A stretch of DNA of 44,535 bases, taken from NCBI GenBank assembly GCA_002492725.1, contig DLAF01000064.1:1-44535 (forward strand), in the 5' to 3' direction. Each line of letters opens with the position of its first letter. Positions within the stretch are counted from its first letter, which is position 1. Source of the stretch: Lachnospiraceae bacterium UBA7054. GTDB taxonomy: Bacteria; Bacillota; Clostridia; Lachnospirales; Lachnospiraceae. Below, in pieces: positions 24,059 through 32,272 of the stretch. The notes beneath the pieces are model-generated. The model ran no database searches, was not told the origin of the DNA, and was given only the letters and a program-made list of their open reading frames with translations. Position numbers and translations under genes: made by a program.

Positions 24059-25513
24059 ATGATTTATGTATATGTAGCTATTCTGGGAGCCTATCTGTTC
24101 CTGTTTCTCGTGTCTGCAGGGGAGGCGGGAAATCCTTTCCAAAAAATGGCGGCTTGTATCCTGCGAAAACAGAGGGCGGGAAGAAGCAGGAAAAGAAAGC
24201 GGAAAGGGGATTGGAAGCGGGAGCTTTTTGAGAGACAGCTGGGCGATAAGTTAAAAACTCTGCGGCCCGAAATTGCGGCAGACAAACAGATACGGGAACA
24301 TTACCTTAAGTTGTACAGCATGCTTCTTATGGTGGTGTTTGTGGGAAATCTGCTCTGTCTGGCGGTTTGGATCAGCGCTCGAAACAGCGCCAGGTTGATT
24401 GACGGCAGTTATCTTCTCAGAAATGCCTACGGGGAGGGAGAGGTGGCGGTGGGCCTTACGGCGGAAATTCCGGGGATACAGGAGGAGGTTTTTGACTATC
24501 TCGTGAAAGAAAGAGAGTTTACGAAAGAGGAATTGGAAAAGCAATATGAGGAGGCGCAGACACTTCTTGCCGCGGCGATTCTTGGGGAAAACGAAAAGCT
24601 TGAGGATATTCGCAAAAATCTGAATTTGGTTTCCGAACTGGCAGACTATCCCTTTGAGATCAGTTGGGAGAGCAGCGCTTATTCCATAGTGGATACGGAT
24701 GGAGCCGTGCACAACGAGGAGATGACGGCGGGAGAGATTGTAACGCTGACAGCGCGGTTTATATATGAGGAGTGGAGTAGGGAATGTCAGCTTTTGGTGC
24801 AGGTCAATCCTGTTATCCATACGCCGCAGGAGGCAATCCGCAGCCGCATGGAGGAACTGATTAAGGAGCAGGAGGATAGCACAAAGAGCGCGGAGGTCAT
24901 GACACTGCCGGAAAAGCTTGGCACAGAGCCAATCGTATGGCGGGAGATTATCACGGACAGCAGCGGTTGTTTTCTGCTTCTGGTACTGATTGCGGCGGGC
25001 GCACTTTACTGGGGAAAAGGCAGGGAGTTGGATCAGAAACTGGAGGCAAGACGGCGGGAGCTTTTGTTGGATTATCCGGAAATCGTTAATAAGCTGGCAC
25101 TCTATATGGGCGCGGGCATGACCATCCGCAACGCCTTTTTCAAGATGGGCGAGGATTACAAAAAGCAGCGGGAGCGCAGGAAAAAATATGTCTACGAAGA
25201 AATATTGATTACCTGTCATGAGCTGCAGGGCGGCAGATCGGAGACGGAGGCTTATGAGCGCTTCGGTAAACGCTGTCAGGTGCAGGCTTATATTAAGCTG
25301 TCAGCTCTTCTTTCACAAAATATCAGAAAGGGGAGCAACGACCTTTTGCGGATGTTTCGCCAGGAGGCGGACAATGCTTTCGCAGAAAGAAAGAATCTGG
25401 CAAAAAAATTGGGCGAGGAAGCGGGCACCAAACTGTTGATGCCTATGATGATCATGCTCTGCGTAGTCATGGTGATAATTATAATCCCGGCTTACTTTTC
25501 CTTTACACTGTAG
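24059..25513 (+). CDS. tadC: TadC-like platform protein with a large inserted domain
   Basis: 484 aa, much longer than ordinary TadC (~300). Membrane segments lie near 2-21, 86-107, 300-318 and 458-480. The C-terminal T2SSF domain is recognisable in LALYMGAGMTIRNAFFKMG and LSALLSQNIRKGSNDLLRMF. Between the second and third helices about 190 residues, probably extracytoplasmic, are inserted, including a Glu-rich coiled coil (REFTKEELEKQYEEAQTLL) and a strand-rich segment. Such insertions are known in Firmicutes Tad systems. ATG 24059 has AAAGGA upstream; a GTG at 24032 overlaps tadB's stop but lacks an SD. A hairpin repeat begins at its stop codon. Confidence 0.85.
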   Translation: MIYVYVAILGAYLFLFLVSAGEAGNPFQKMAACILRKQRAGRSRKRKRKGDWKRELFERQLGDKLKTLRPEIAADKQIREHYLKLYSMLLMVVFVGNLLCLAVWISARNSARLIDGSYLLRNAYGEGEVAVGLTAEIPGIQEEVFDYLVKEREFTKEELEKQYEEAQTLLAAAILGENEKLEDIRKNLNLVSELADYPFEISWESSAYSIVDTDGAVHNEEMTAGEIVTLTARFIYEEWSRECQLLVQVNPVIHTPQEAIRSRMEELIKEQEDSTKSAEVMTLPEKLGTEPIVWREIITDSSGCFLLLVLIAAGALYWGKGRELDQKLEARRRELLLDYPEIVNKLALYMGAGMTIRNAFFKMGEDYKKQRERRKKYVYEEILITCHELQGGRSETEAYERFGKRCQVQAYIKLSALLSQNIRKGSNDLLRMFRQEADNAFAERKNLAKKLGEEAGTKLLMPMMIMLCVVMVIIIIPAYFSFTL

Positions 25514-25545
25514 TCAATTTGCTCCGCAAATTAACTACGGGAAAG
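25511..25545 (+). repeat. Hairpin repeat, copy 3, at the tadC stop codon
   Basis: TAGT-C-AATTTGC-TCC-GCAAATT-A-ACTA (25511-25537), with the TAG stop in the stem, followed by CGGGAAAGAA as in the right arm of copy 1. Compared with copy 1, TAGA/TCTA has become TAGT/ACTA, a compensatory change. Confidence 0.65.
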
Positions 25546-25568
25546 AACGGGTTTATATAGAAAATACA

Positions 25569-25585
25569 GAAGCGGATACTGCTTC
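25569..25585 (+). promoter_or_regulatory. Small hairpin upstream of the Flp pilin gene
   Basis: GAAGC (25569-25573), a 7-nt loop, GCTTC (25581-25585). It lies 18 nt before the start of flp and just before its SD. It may protect or process the pilin mRNA; no promoter was recognised here. Confidence 0.35.
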
Positions 25586-25603
25586 AGAAAGAGAGGAAAG
25601 CGT

Positions 25604-25804
25604 ATGATTACAAAACACGAAAATGTGAAACTGAAAGGGTTTAGGGCCTTCCTGCGGGAGGAGGAAGGCATGGGCACTGTGGAGATCATTCTGATCATCG
25701 TGGTGCTGATTGGCCTGGTTATCATTTTCAAGACGCAGATGCAGTCTTTGGTGAAAAAGGTGTTTGAAAAGATCACCAAGGACAGCAACACAATCATGAA
25801 ATGA
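25604..25804 (+). CDS. flp: Flp1-type type IVb pilin (major pilus subunit)
   Basis: 66 aa. A 22-residue charged leader ends in REEEG, cleaved before MGTVE, which places Glu at +5 as required by prepilin peptidases. The mature part is a hydrophobic helix (IILIIVVLIGLVIIFK) with a short basic tail. The SD is GAGAGGAAAG. It overlaps the next gene by ATGA. It is flanked upstream by two hairpins that may allow higher expression than the machinery genes. Confidence 0.93.
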   Translation: MITKHENVKLKGFRAFLREEEGMGTVEIILIIVVLIGLVIIFKTQMQSLVKKVFEKITKDSNTIMK

Positions 25805-27237
25805 GGCGGGGATACATAACGGTATTTTTATCCTTATCCCTCACATTGATCCTGTCCCTTGTATTCACAGTAATAGAAGGGGCACGGATCAGTGCCATCC
25901 GCATGAAATTTGAGTGCGTGACGGATATCGGTATGAATTCCGTTTTAGCGGAGTATCACAGAGAACTTTTAAAACAGTATGATCTGTTGTTTGTAGATAC
26001 CTCATACTGCGGATCTCATCCTTCTATAGCGAATACGGAAGGGCATCTGCGCAATTACATGCACAAAAACTTACAGGCCGGAGAAGGAAGAGGTATCTTT
26101 GGCGGCAGGGATTTTCTGGCAATGGATGTGGGGTCGGTTAAGATTTCGGAGTACTCCTTAGCATCGGATCAAGGCGGTGCGGTATTAAAGCGTCAGGCTA
26201 CGGATTATCTGAATGATTATCCGTTGGGAGCGATTCTTGATAAAGTAACGGAAAATGTCGGTCTGCTGCAGGGTTTTGGACTCGATACAACGGATGTGGG
26301 GGCAATGCGAAGCCGATATGAGGCGGAAATTGCAAAGATTGGTCTGCCGGAAGTGGAGGTGGAGGAAGGCAAGTTTGAAAAAGTGCCTTTAAATAATCCC
26401 GCCGATGCGGTAAATGCGCTCAGAGGCAGCGGCGTGCTAAACCTTGTTCTGGAGGATCCTTCCGCCGTGTCTGCCGTAAAGGTTGACCTGGGATCATATT
26501 ATTCTCATCGGTCGGAAAGGGTGACGGGGACGGGACTTTGCGAGGAGGCTGTGGAAGTGGGCGGAGAGGCAAATGAACTTGTCTTTCAGACCTATCTGTT
26601 TGAGAAATGCGGCTACTATGGGGAGGAATTGGAGAAAGGGCTGTTAAAGTACCAGATGGAATATATCCTGATGGGAAAAGACACGGATTGGCAGAATCTG
26701 GAACAGGTGGCAAAAAGGCTTCTCTTATGGCGGGAGGCGGCAAATGTGCTCTATATCCTTTCGGACAGCGCGAAGGTGGCGGCTGCCCAGGCACTGGCGG
26801 CAGCACTCTCAGCAGTGATGCTGATGCCCGCGTTGATGGAGCCGGTGAAATATCTGATTCTTTTTGCCTGGGCTTTTGTGGAGAGCCTGCAGGATGTCAA
26901 AACGCTGTTTAGCGGCGGCAGGGTGCCTATTTTTAAAACGGCGGCCGACTGGAAGACAGGGATTGGCTGCCTTCAGAATGCGAAGGGAAGTCTGACAAAG
27001 AATGAGGGCGGACGCGGACTGAACTATAAGGAATATCTGCAGATCATGCTCTTTTTGCAGAATGCGGAGTCAAGGACGGAGCGGGCCATGGACATTATGG
27101 AGATGGATATCCGCCTGACGCCCGGCAATGCGGCATTTCGGATAGATGCCTGTTTTGATTCCTTTCTGGCGCAGACGTCCGTAAGCAGTCGTTTTGGCTA
27201 TTCCTACGAAATGAACAGACGTTATGGATTTTATTGA
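25801..27237 (+). CDS. DUF5702 family Tad-associated protein
   Basis: 478 aa. The N-terminal MRRG is followed by a hydrophobic helix (YITVFLSLSLTLILSLVFTV). This resembles a short prepilin leader without the +5 Glu. A long extracytoplasmic region follows, then an Ala-rich helix around residues 320-360 and a C-terminal tail. The opening EGARISAIRMKFECVTDIGM is typical of the DUF5702 proteins in Firmicutes Tad operons. It may play the part of TadG, a minor component or initiator of the pilus; that is inference. The start overlaps the flp stop by 4 nt, so translation is coupled. Confidence 0.82.
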   Translation: MRRGYITVFLSLSLTLILSLVFTVIEGARISAIRMKFECVTDIGMNSVLAEYHRELLKQYDLLFVDTSYCGSHPSIANTEGHLRNYMHKNLQAGEGRGIFGGRDFLAMDVGSVKISEYSLASDQGGAVLKRQATDYLNDYPLGAILDKVTENVGLLQGFGLDTTDVGAMRSRYEAEIAKIGLPEVEVEEGKFEKVPLNNPADAVNALRGSGVLNLVLEDPSAVSAVKVDLGSYYSHRSERVTGTGLCEEAVEVGGEANELVFQTYLFEKCGYYGEELEKGLLKYQMEYILMGKDTDWQNLEQVAKRLLLWREAANVLYILSDSAKVAAAQALAAALSAVMLMPALMEPVKYLILFAWAFVESLQDVKTLFSGGRVPIFKTAADWKTGIGCLQNAKGSLTKNEGGRGLNYKEYLQIMLFLQNAESRTERAMDIMEMDIRLTPGNAAFRIDACFDSFLAQTSVSSRFGYSYEMNRRYGFY

Positions 27238-27254
27238 ACGGGAGGTGATAAGAG

Positions 27255-28184
27255 ATGCCCTTTTTGCGTAAGAAAAAATTACAACATCCTAAAAATACGA
27301 CAGCACATTCTCTCCGGGCATATCTTGAGGCATATCAAGATGGTCATGTACAACCTTTCGTCATTTGTCTGGCAAAGAGGGCGTCTCTTATCTTCTCCCG
27401 TAAGAGAGGATCCATGACGCTGGAAGCGGCCTTTGTGCTCCCCTTCTTTCTGTTTGCGGTGCTCAACATTCTCTTTGCAGTCAATATCATCGGTACCCAG
27501 AGCAGGATCGGCGCAGCTTTGCATCAGGTGGGAAACAAGATGGCGTTTGCGGGCTATGCCTATGAGAACACGGTAGAAGGTGCGCTGCCTGAAGGGATTG
27601 CCGGCGCGGCACTTAGCAGCGGCTATGCCAGATCGCAGGTGATTTCCGGTGTGGGGAGCGCCTACCTGGCGGATTCCTGCGTGAAGGGCGGAGCCGCAGG
27701 TTTATCTTTTGCGGGTTCTTCCGTCATGGAAAAGGGAGATATCATTGATCTGCGGGTGAGTTACCGCGTAAAACCCTTTGTGGAACTGCTCGGATTCGAC
27801 GGGTTTCTTATGTCTCAGCGCTATTATGCAAAGGCATGGACAGGATATGATGCTTCCGATACCGTGAGCGATATGACGGCGAAGGATCCTATGGTGTATA
27901 TCACCGAAACGGGGACAGTCTATCACTTGAACAGGGATTGCAGTTACTTAAATCCTGCGATAGAAGCGGTATCTGCGAAAGCGGTAAAGCATCAGAGAAA
28001 TGCGTCGGGGGCAAAATATGCGCCCTGCGGACTGTGTGGTGCGTTTACGGAAGGCGAGGTGTATCTTACCCGTTACGGCAGCAGTTATCATAGCAGGCTG
28101 AATTGCCCGGGACTAAAGCGCACGATTTATACCGTGCCGCTCTCGGAAGTCGGCACAAGAGGGAGGTGTTCCAAATGTGGGTAG
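27255..28184 (+). CDS. TadE-like pseudopilin with two C-terminal Cys/His metal-site motifs
   Basis: 309 aa. The prepilin-like site RKRG/SMTLE (G52, E57 at +5) precedes a hydrophobic helix (AAFVLPFFLFAVLNILFAVN). The body (85-210) is TadE-like. The C-terminus has two similar modules of the form H-x4-C ... C-x2-C: H224, C229, C258, C261 and H279, C284, C305, C308. Each likely binds one zinc or supports a disulfide. The 52-residue leader is unusually long and basic, yet ATG 27255 has the best SD (GGGAGGTGAT); ATG 27414 at the cleavage site is a weaker alternative. The motifs would be displayed outside the cell, possibly at the pilus tip. It overlaps the next gene by 10 nt. Confidence 0.85.
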   Translation: MPFLRKKKLQHPKNTTAHSLRAYLEAYQDGHVQPFVICLAKRASLIFSRKRGSMTLEAAFVLPFFLFAVLNILFAVNIIGTQSRIGAALHQVGNKMAFAGYAYENTVEGALPEGIAGAALSSGYARSQVISGVGSAYLADSCVKGGAAGLSFAGSSVMEKGDIIDLRVSYRVKPFVELLGFDGFLMSQRYYAKAWTGYDASDTVSDMTAKDPMVYITETGTVYHLNRDCSYLNPAIEAVSAKAVKHQRNASGAKYAPCGLCGAFTEGEVYLTRYGSSYHSRLNCPGLKRTIYTVPLSEVGTRGRCSKCG

Positions 28185-28597
28185 AAATCTTTTTGTTTTT
28201 CTTTTTAGCAGTCTGTGCTGTGTTTGACGGTCTGCAAAAACAAATTCCGCTGGTGGCAGTGTGGCTGGGAATGTTGGCGGCGATTTGCCTTCGGGCGGGC
28301 GGCATGATGGGGGAAGTGAACGTTTTGTCGGTGGCATTTTCTTTGGTACCGGGTGCGGCGTTTTTTCTGTTGGGATTTGTCACGAGGGAAAAGGTGGGTT
28401 ATGGGGATGGCTGGGTACTTATGATGATCGGGCTTTTTCTGGATCTTCCCCGCTGCTTTTTAATCCTGTTGGCGGGACTTTTACTCGAATCGACGGTGGC
28501 GCTTGTTTTGCTTGTGTTTCACAAAATTCAAAGAGATAAGGAGATCCCGTTTTGTCCGTTTCTCCTTTTGGGAATGGGGGTCATGCTATGTTTTTAA
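28175..28597 (+). CDS. Second prepilin peptidase, A24 family
   Basis: 140 aa with four membrane helices. The aspartates of the GxGD class are both present: D18 in AVFDGLQKQIP and D78 in GYGDGW. It is shorter than the first peptidase of this operon. ATG 28175 follows GGGAGGTG and overlaps the TadE-like gene upstream; its end overlaps the next TadE-like gene. Position between the two pseudopilin genes suggests it processes them, with the first enzyme processing Flp; that division of labour is inference. Confidence 0.88.
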   Translation: MWVEIFLFFFLAVCAVFDGLQKQIPLVAVWLGMLAAICLRAGGMMGEVNVLSVAFSLVPGAAFFLLGFVTREKVGYGDGWVLMMIGLFLDLPRCFLILLAGLLLESTVALVLLVFHKIQRDKEIPFCPFLLLGMGVMLCF

Positions 28598-29034
28598 CAA
28601 AGACGGAGAAGGGGTATATGACGCTGGAAGCTTCCTTTCTGATTACCTGGACGATGTTTGTCTTCGTGCTTTTGATTTATCTGTCTTTTTATTCTTATGA
28701 TAAGTGTGTGCTTTTTCAGGACGCCTACACCGTCTGTTTTAAGGGAAGCATTCAAAAGGAGGAGGATCGGGTAGTGCCTTATATAAACGCCAATTTGCAA
28801 AAACAGTTTGGCAAGAAATATTTCGGCGTGGGCATGGTGAAGGGAACGGTTGACAAAAACGGCAATACCGCAGGTGTGACAGGAGAATGTCAGGTGAAGG
28901 TGCCAATCAGACAACTTTTTACCATGCAGAAAGAGGCGGGCTGGAAGATCAGCACCCGCGCGAAAGCGCAGATTGCCAATCCCACGAAAATTATACGAAA
29001 GTGCAGGTTTGTGGGGCATTTATTAAGGGAGTGA
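28588..29034 (+). CDS. TadE-like pseudopilin
   Basis: 148 aa. A short leader MFLTKTEKG is cleaved before YMTLE (E14 at +5), followed by the helix ASFLITWTMFVFVLLIYLSF. The rest is a small extracytoplasmic domain (about 45-148) with no Cys-rich modules. The start at ATG 28588 is supported by GGGGG 8 nt upstream and by overlap with the preceding gene. A minor pilin that probably caps or primes the Flp fibre. Confidence 0.85.
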   Translation: MFLTKTEKGYMTLEASFLITWTMFVFVLLIYLSFYSYDKCVLFQDAYTVCFKGSIQKEEDRVVPYINANLQKQFGKKYFGVGMVKGTVDKNGNTAGVTGECQVKVPIRQLFTMQKEAGWKISTRAKAQIANPTKIIRKCRFVGHLLRE

Positions 29035-29059
29035 ACAACGTTAAGGTGCGGAGGTATGT

Positions 29060-30463
29060 ATGTTAGAAGCAAGATATTTCAAGGACTACAAACATAATTA
29101 TATGATTTTACGGTGCGGGCAGCAGGCAGGGTCAAGTTATCAATGCAGACTGCTCACGTCCGGGCGGATAGATGGCATTCTGCGCTGCTGCCTGCGGCAT
29201 GTGAACGGGGAGAGCTATTTTTATTATGACATCAGCTCCCGCGCAACGCTGGAAGGTTTGTATCGCGGCAGGAAGATGTCTGCGCAGCAGATCAGGGAAT
29301 TGCTTGAACAGCTTTACGAGATCTATTGCGGGCTGGGAGACTGTTTTCTGGAGGAGTCCCGATTGGTGCTTTTGCCGGAGTATATCTTTTATGATATGTC
29401 TCATAAAAAATACGTCGGACTTTATTATCCCGATTATGAGGAGGACAAGCCTTATGAGGCGCTGATGGATTTTCTGCTGGAGCATCTGGACGGCAGAGAC
29501 GAGAGGCTTGCGGACTGCATATATACCATTTATGAAAGAATGGAGGAGAGCAGCTTTTCATTGCGGGATGCGCTGCTGATTCTGGGGGAAGAAGAGGAGG
29601 AAGCAGGGATAAGAGAAACAGGGAAGGTTGTGGATTTTCCCGCCGCTGCCGATTCGGAGAAACAGACTTTTCCGTCAGGCTTTGCTAAAGCCGAATCTGC
29701 GGAGTCGGTGGAGGAGAATGGAAGCGAGGTTTTTGAGGAGGAGAAGATGTCTGCGCCTGCAAAAAGGAAAAGTATTTTCTATCCCCTGCTCTCCCTGCTT
29801 TCCGTTTTGGGAATTGCCGGAATCATTTATATCTACGGATCTTATGATCTGGCACAGCAGGAGATTATGACGCTTTTTGGCTGCGGCGGCCTGCTTGCCG
29901 TCTGTCTGCTGGTGGGGGTGATCGGCACCGTCAGGGGCGGCGTGCAGGAAATAAAGCCCAAACAGGGAATGGAAAATGTGGAGCCGTTTCCAAGTGAGGA
30001 CAGCTTTTATCCGTCGGAGCAGACACCGATTTCTCTGGAAGAGGTGCTTAGCAGAAAAATGGAGATTGGACCGGTCGCAGGAAGCAAAAACGCAGCACCG
30101 CAGATGCCGTTTCAAGAACAGACAGCAGAGGATTATGCCGATACGGTTTTCTTCGACAGTGCGCAGATGGTGGAATATAAATTGTATGCGCTTGATAAAA
30201 AGAATAAAAAGCATATTACACTGAATAAATTCCCATACACGGTAGGAAAGATGGCGGGTTGTGTGGACTGTGCGCTGGCGGATGATTCCATAAGCAGGAT
30301 CCACGCGCGTTTTGAAAAGGTGGGAGACAGAGTCCTGCTGACGGATATGAATTCCACCAACGGGACGTATCGAAACGGCCTGCGGATGCAGCCACAGGAG
30401 ACGGTGGAGATTGAGCCGGGGGATGAGATTCGGTTTGGAAAGTTGAATTACTGCTTTCGATAA
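29060..30463 (+). CDS. FHA-domain membrane protein (DUF6382-type N-terminus)
   Basis: 467 aa. Residues 1-180 match the region I recall as DUF6382, with a helical layout typical of Tad-linked FHA proteins. A Glu-rich linker (about 180-235) is followed by two membrane helices (about 240-262, 272-292). A second linker leads to the FHA domain (about 375-467) with FPYTVGKMAGCVDCALADD, SISRIHARF and NSTNGTYRNG, the phosphothreonine-binding residues R and S/N being present. It probably connects the pilus machinery to a Ser/Thr kinase signal. It is the last gene of the operon; SD CGGAGG. Confidence 0.87.
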   Translation: MLEARYFKDYKHNYMILRCGQQAGSSYQCRLLTSGRIDGILRCCLRHVNGESYFYYDISSRATLEGLYRGRKMSAQQIRELLEQLYEIYCGLGDCFLEESRLVLLPEYIFYDMSHKKYVGLYYPDYEEDKPYEALMDFLLEHLDGRDERLADCIYTIYERMEESSFSLRDALLILGEEEEEAGIRETGKVVDFPAAADSEKQTFPSGFAKAESAESVEENGSEVFEEEKMSAPAKRKSIFYPLLSLLSVLGIAGIIYIYGSYDLAQQEIMTLFGCGGLLAVCLLVGVIGTVRGGVQEIKPKQGMENVEPFPSEDSFYPSEQTPISLEEVLSRKMEIGPVAGSKNAAPQMPFQEQTAEDYADTVFFDSAQMVEYKLYALDKKNKKHITLNKFPYTVGKMAGCVDCALADDSISRIHARFEKVGDRVLLTDMNSTNGTYRNGLRMQPQETVEIEPGDEIRFGKLNYCFR

Positions 30464-30494
30464 ATAACAGAAAATAACGAGTGGAAATAAACCC

Positions 30495-30523
30495 TTGACC
30501 GAATATTTTACATTGCTTATAAT
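30495..30523 (+). promoter_or_regulatory. Promoter of the second Rpn gene
   Basis: TTGACC (30495-30500), 17-bp spacer, TATAAT (30518-30523), 27 nt before the start codon. Confidence 0.75.
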
Positions 30524-30550
30524 CAGGGTAAGGATAGGACATGCGGAAGG

Positions 30551-31354
30551 ATGACAACAGAAGAAAAGATTGCTCGGGCCAAAGAGTTTCGGCTTATTGA
30601 CGATGTGTTTTTTGAAGTTTTTGCCGAGGACGAGGAAGCCTGTCAGGAAATACTGCAGGTCATTTTGGAGGATGGACAGCTTGCGGTTCTTGATGTGGTG
30701 GTGCAGAGCAGCAAACGAAATATTTATGGAAGATCGGTGAGGCTGGATGCTCTTTGCACCCTTGGAAATGGGAGAAAGTGCAACATCGAGGTGCAAAGAG
30801 CTAATGATGATGATCATTTCAGACGTGTGCGTTTCAATGCATCAAGTATTACCGTAAAAGAAACAGATACCGGAGAACGTTTTGAAAAGATTCTGGATCT
30901 TTACATGGTTTATATCTCGGAACAAGACTTTATTGGCGGGGCACATACGATATACCATGTAGATAAAGTAATCCGGGAAACTGGCGGATCAGTGGATGAT
31001 GGACTTCACGAGTTGTACGTCAATACTAAGGTAAAAGATGGTTCTAAGATTTCAGATCTCATGGATTGTTTTATGCAACGGGAGGTATTCGATAATGTGA
31101 ATTTTCCTGCCACGTCAAGACGAGTGAGGGAGCTGAAGACCACGGAAGGAGGTGCTGGTGCAGTGTGTGATATTGTGCAAAAGTTAGTGGATGAGGGGCG
31201 TGAAGAAGGGCGTGAAGAAGGGCGTACAGAAGGTATCGTAGAAGGCATAAGCAAATTGATCCGGAAAGGTTACAGCAAGGAAGATATCCTTGATTTGGAT
31301 TACACAGAGGAGGAATATGCCAGGGCAGAAGCCGTAGTGTATAGTCCGGCATAA
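30551..31354 (+). CDS. Rpn-family PD-(D/E)XK nuclease / putative transposase
   Basis: 267 aa. The nuclease core is visible as VRLDAL...KCNIEVQRAND, with the catalytic Asp and the E-x-Q motif. The preceding QSSKRNIYGRS and the later FEKILDLYMVYISEQDF are conserved in the family. The C-terminus carries the repeat GREEGREEGRTEG encoded by a 12-bp tandem repeat, then a helical tail. It shares the family but not close sequence with the gene at 13418-14362. It has its own promoter and terminator, so it forms an independent unit next to the pilus operon. Confidence 0.85.
   Translation: MTTEEKIARAKEFRLIDDVFFEVFAEDEEACQEILQVILEDGQLAVLDVVVQSSKRNIYGRSVRLDALCTLGNGRKCNIEVQRANDDDHFRRVRFNASSITVKETDTGERFEKILDLYMVYISEQDFIGGAHTIYHVDKVIRETGGSVDDGLHELYVNTKVKDGSKISDLMDCFMQREVFDNVNFPATSRRVRELKTTEGGAGAVCDIVQKLVDEGREEGREEGRTEGIVEGISKLIRKGYSKEDILDLDYTEEEYARAEAVVYSPA
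31196..31231 (+). repeat. 12-bp tandem repeat within the Rpn gene
   Basis: Two exact copies of GGGCGTGAAGAA (31196-31207, 31208-31219) and a third with three changes (31220-31231). In frame it gives repeated GREE, so copy-number changes would keep the frame. Confidence 0.8.
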
Positions 31355-31367
31355 AATAGGGGGTTCT

Positions 31368-31388
31368 GTAGAGAAACCTCTACTTTTT
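31368..31388 (+). terminator. Terminator after the second Rpn gene
   Basis: GTAGAG (31368-31373), loop AAAC, CTCTAC (31378-31383), then TTTTT. Confidence 0.75.
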
Positions 31389-31480
31389 ATGATACCATCA
31401 TATGAAAAGAAGGAAGTCAAACAAAAGGCGATTTATATTCTGTAACTGAAAATGCGCAATGAGTTGAAAGGAGACTGCAA

Positions 31481-32260
31481 ATGTTCCCCAAAATGATTCT
31501 CACGGACCTTGACAAAACATTGCTTTGCTCGGATGGTAATATTTCGGAATATACTAAAAATATTCTGGTAGAATGTCAGAATAGAGGGATTCTAATCGTG
31601 ATTGCGACAGCCAGATACTGGATAGGAGCAGAACGTTACATAGAAGAACTTAAGCCTGATTATGAGATTACGACGGATGGGACGCTCATTCATCGGTTTG
31701 GGGAAGAAATCTACAGCAGCCGTATGGATGCCCAAAAGGCAAACAGCATTGTACAGGATTTGCTGCAATATGATCCGCAGACAGAGATTACAGTTGCGGC
31801 GGGACGGCAGGTTTTGTGGAACAGCCTTCATATTTCAGAATCTGAGAAATTGCATAAGGCAGTTTATTATGACTATAGCAAGCCATTGGCCTGTCAGGCT
31901 AATAAGATCGTGGCGGAGCTTTCCGACAGCGGTATCGCGGCAAAGATTGCAGAGAAGAATAAGTGCCGCCTGCAATGCTACCGGGGAGAAAACTGGTATG
32001 CTTTTTTACCGCAAGGATCTGGGAAGATACAGGCGATCTATGCGTTGGTGGAGAAGTTAGGGATATCACTTAAAGAAATCGTGTCGTTTGGCGATGACTT
32101 AAATGACAGGGAGATGCTGCAGATCAGTGGAACGGGCGTTGCCGTTTCCAATGCCGTTCAGGAAGTGAAAGATATTGCGGACGATGTGACGCTTTCCAAT
32201 GATGAGGACGGGGTGGCGGTGTGGATTGAGAAAAATATTCTGCAAAGGCAATTGAGATAA
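31481..32260 (+). CDS. HAD-superfamily IIB hydrolase (Cof-type phosphatase)
   Basis: 259 aa. Motif I is TDLDKTLL (nucleophile D9, acid/base D11). The cap insertion lies between about 80 and 185. Motif III Lys is in GSGKIQAI, and motif IV is SFGDDLNDREML. Cof-type enzymes dephosphorylate small sugar phosphates or flavin-type metabolites; the substrate is not predictable. The SD AAAGGAG precedes ATG 31481. It is followed after 12 nt by the EFR1 gene, so both are likely in one transcript. Confidence 0.9.
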   Translation: MFPKMILTDLDKTLLCSDGNISEYTKNILVECQNRGILIVIATARYWIGAERYIEELKPDYEITTDGTLIHRFGEEIYSSRMDAQKANSIVQDLLQYDPQTEITVAAGRQVLWNSLHISESEKLHKAVYYDYSKPLACQANKIVAELSDSGIAAKIAEKNKCRLQCYRGENWYAFLPQGSGKIQAIYALVEKLGISLKEIVSFGDDLNDREMLQISGTGVAVSNAVQEVKDIADDVTLSNDEDGVAVWIEKNILQRQLR

Positions 32261-32272
32261 GAGGGTATCAAA

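Noticed and set aside
29675..30817. Long minus-strand open frame across the FHA gene and the Rpn gene start
   Set aside because: It crosses two well-supported plus-strand genes and a promoter and has no recognisable domain.
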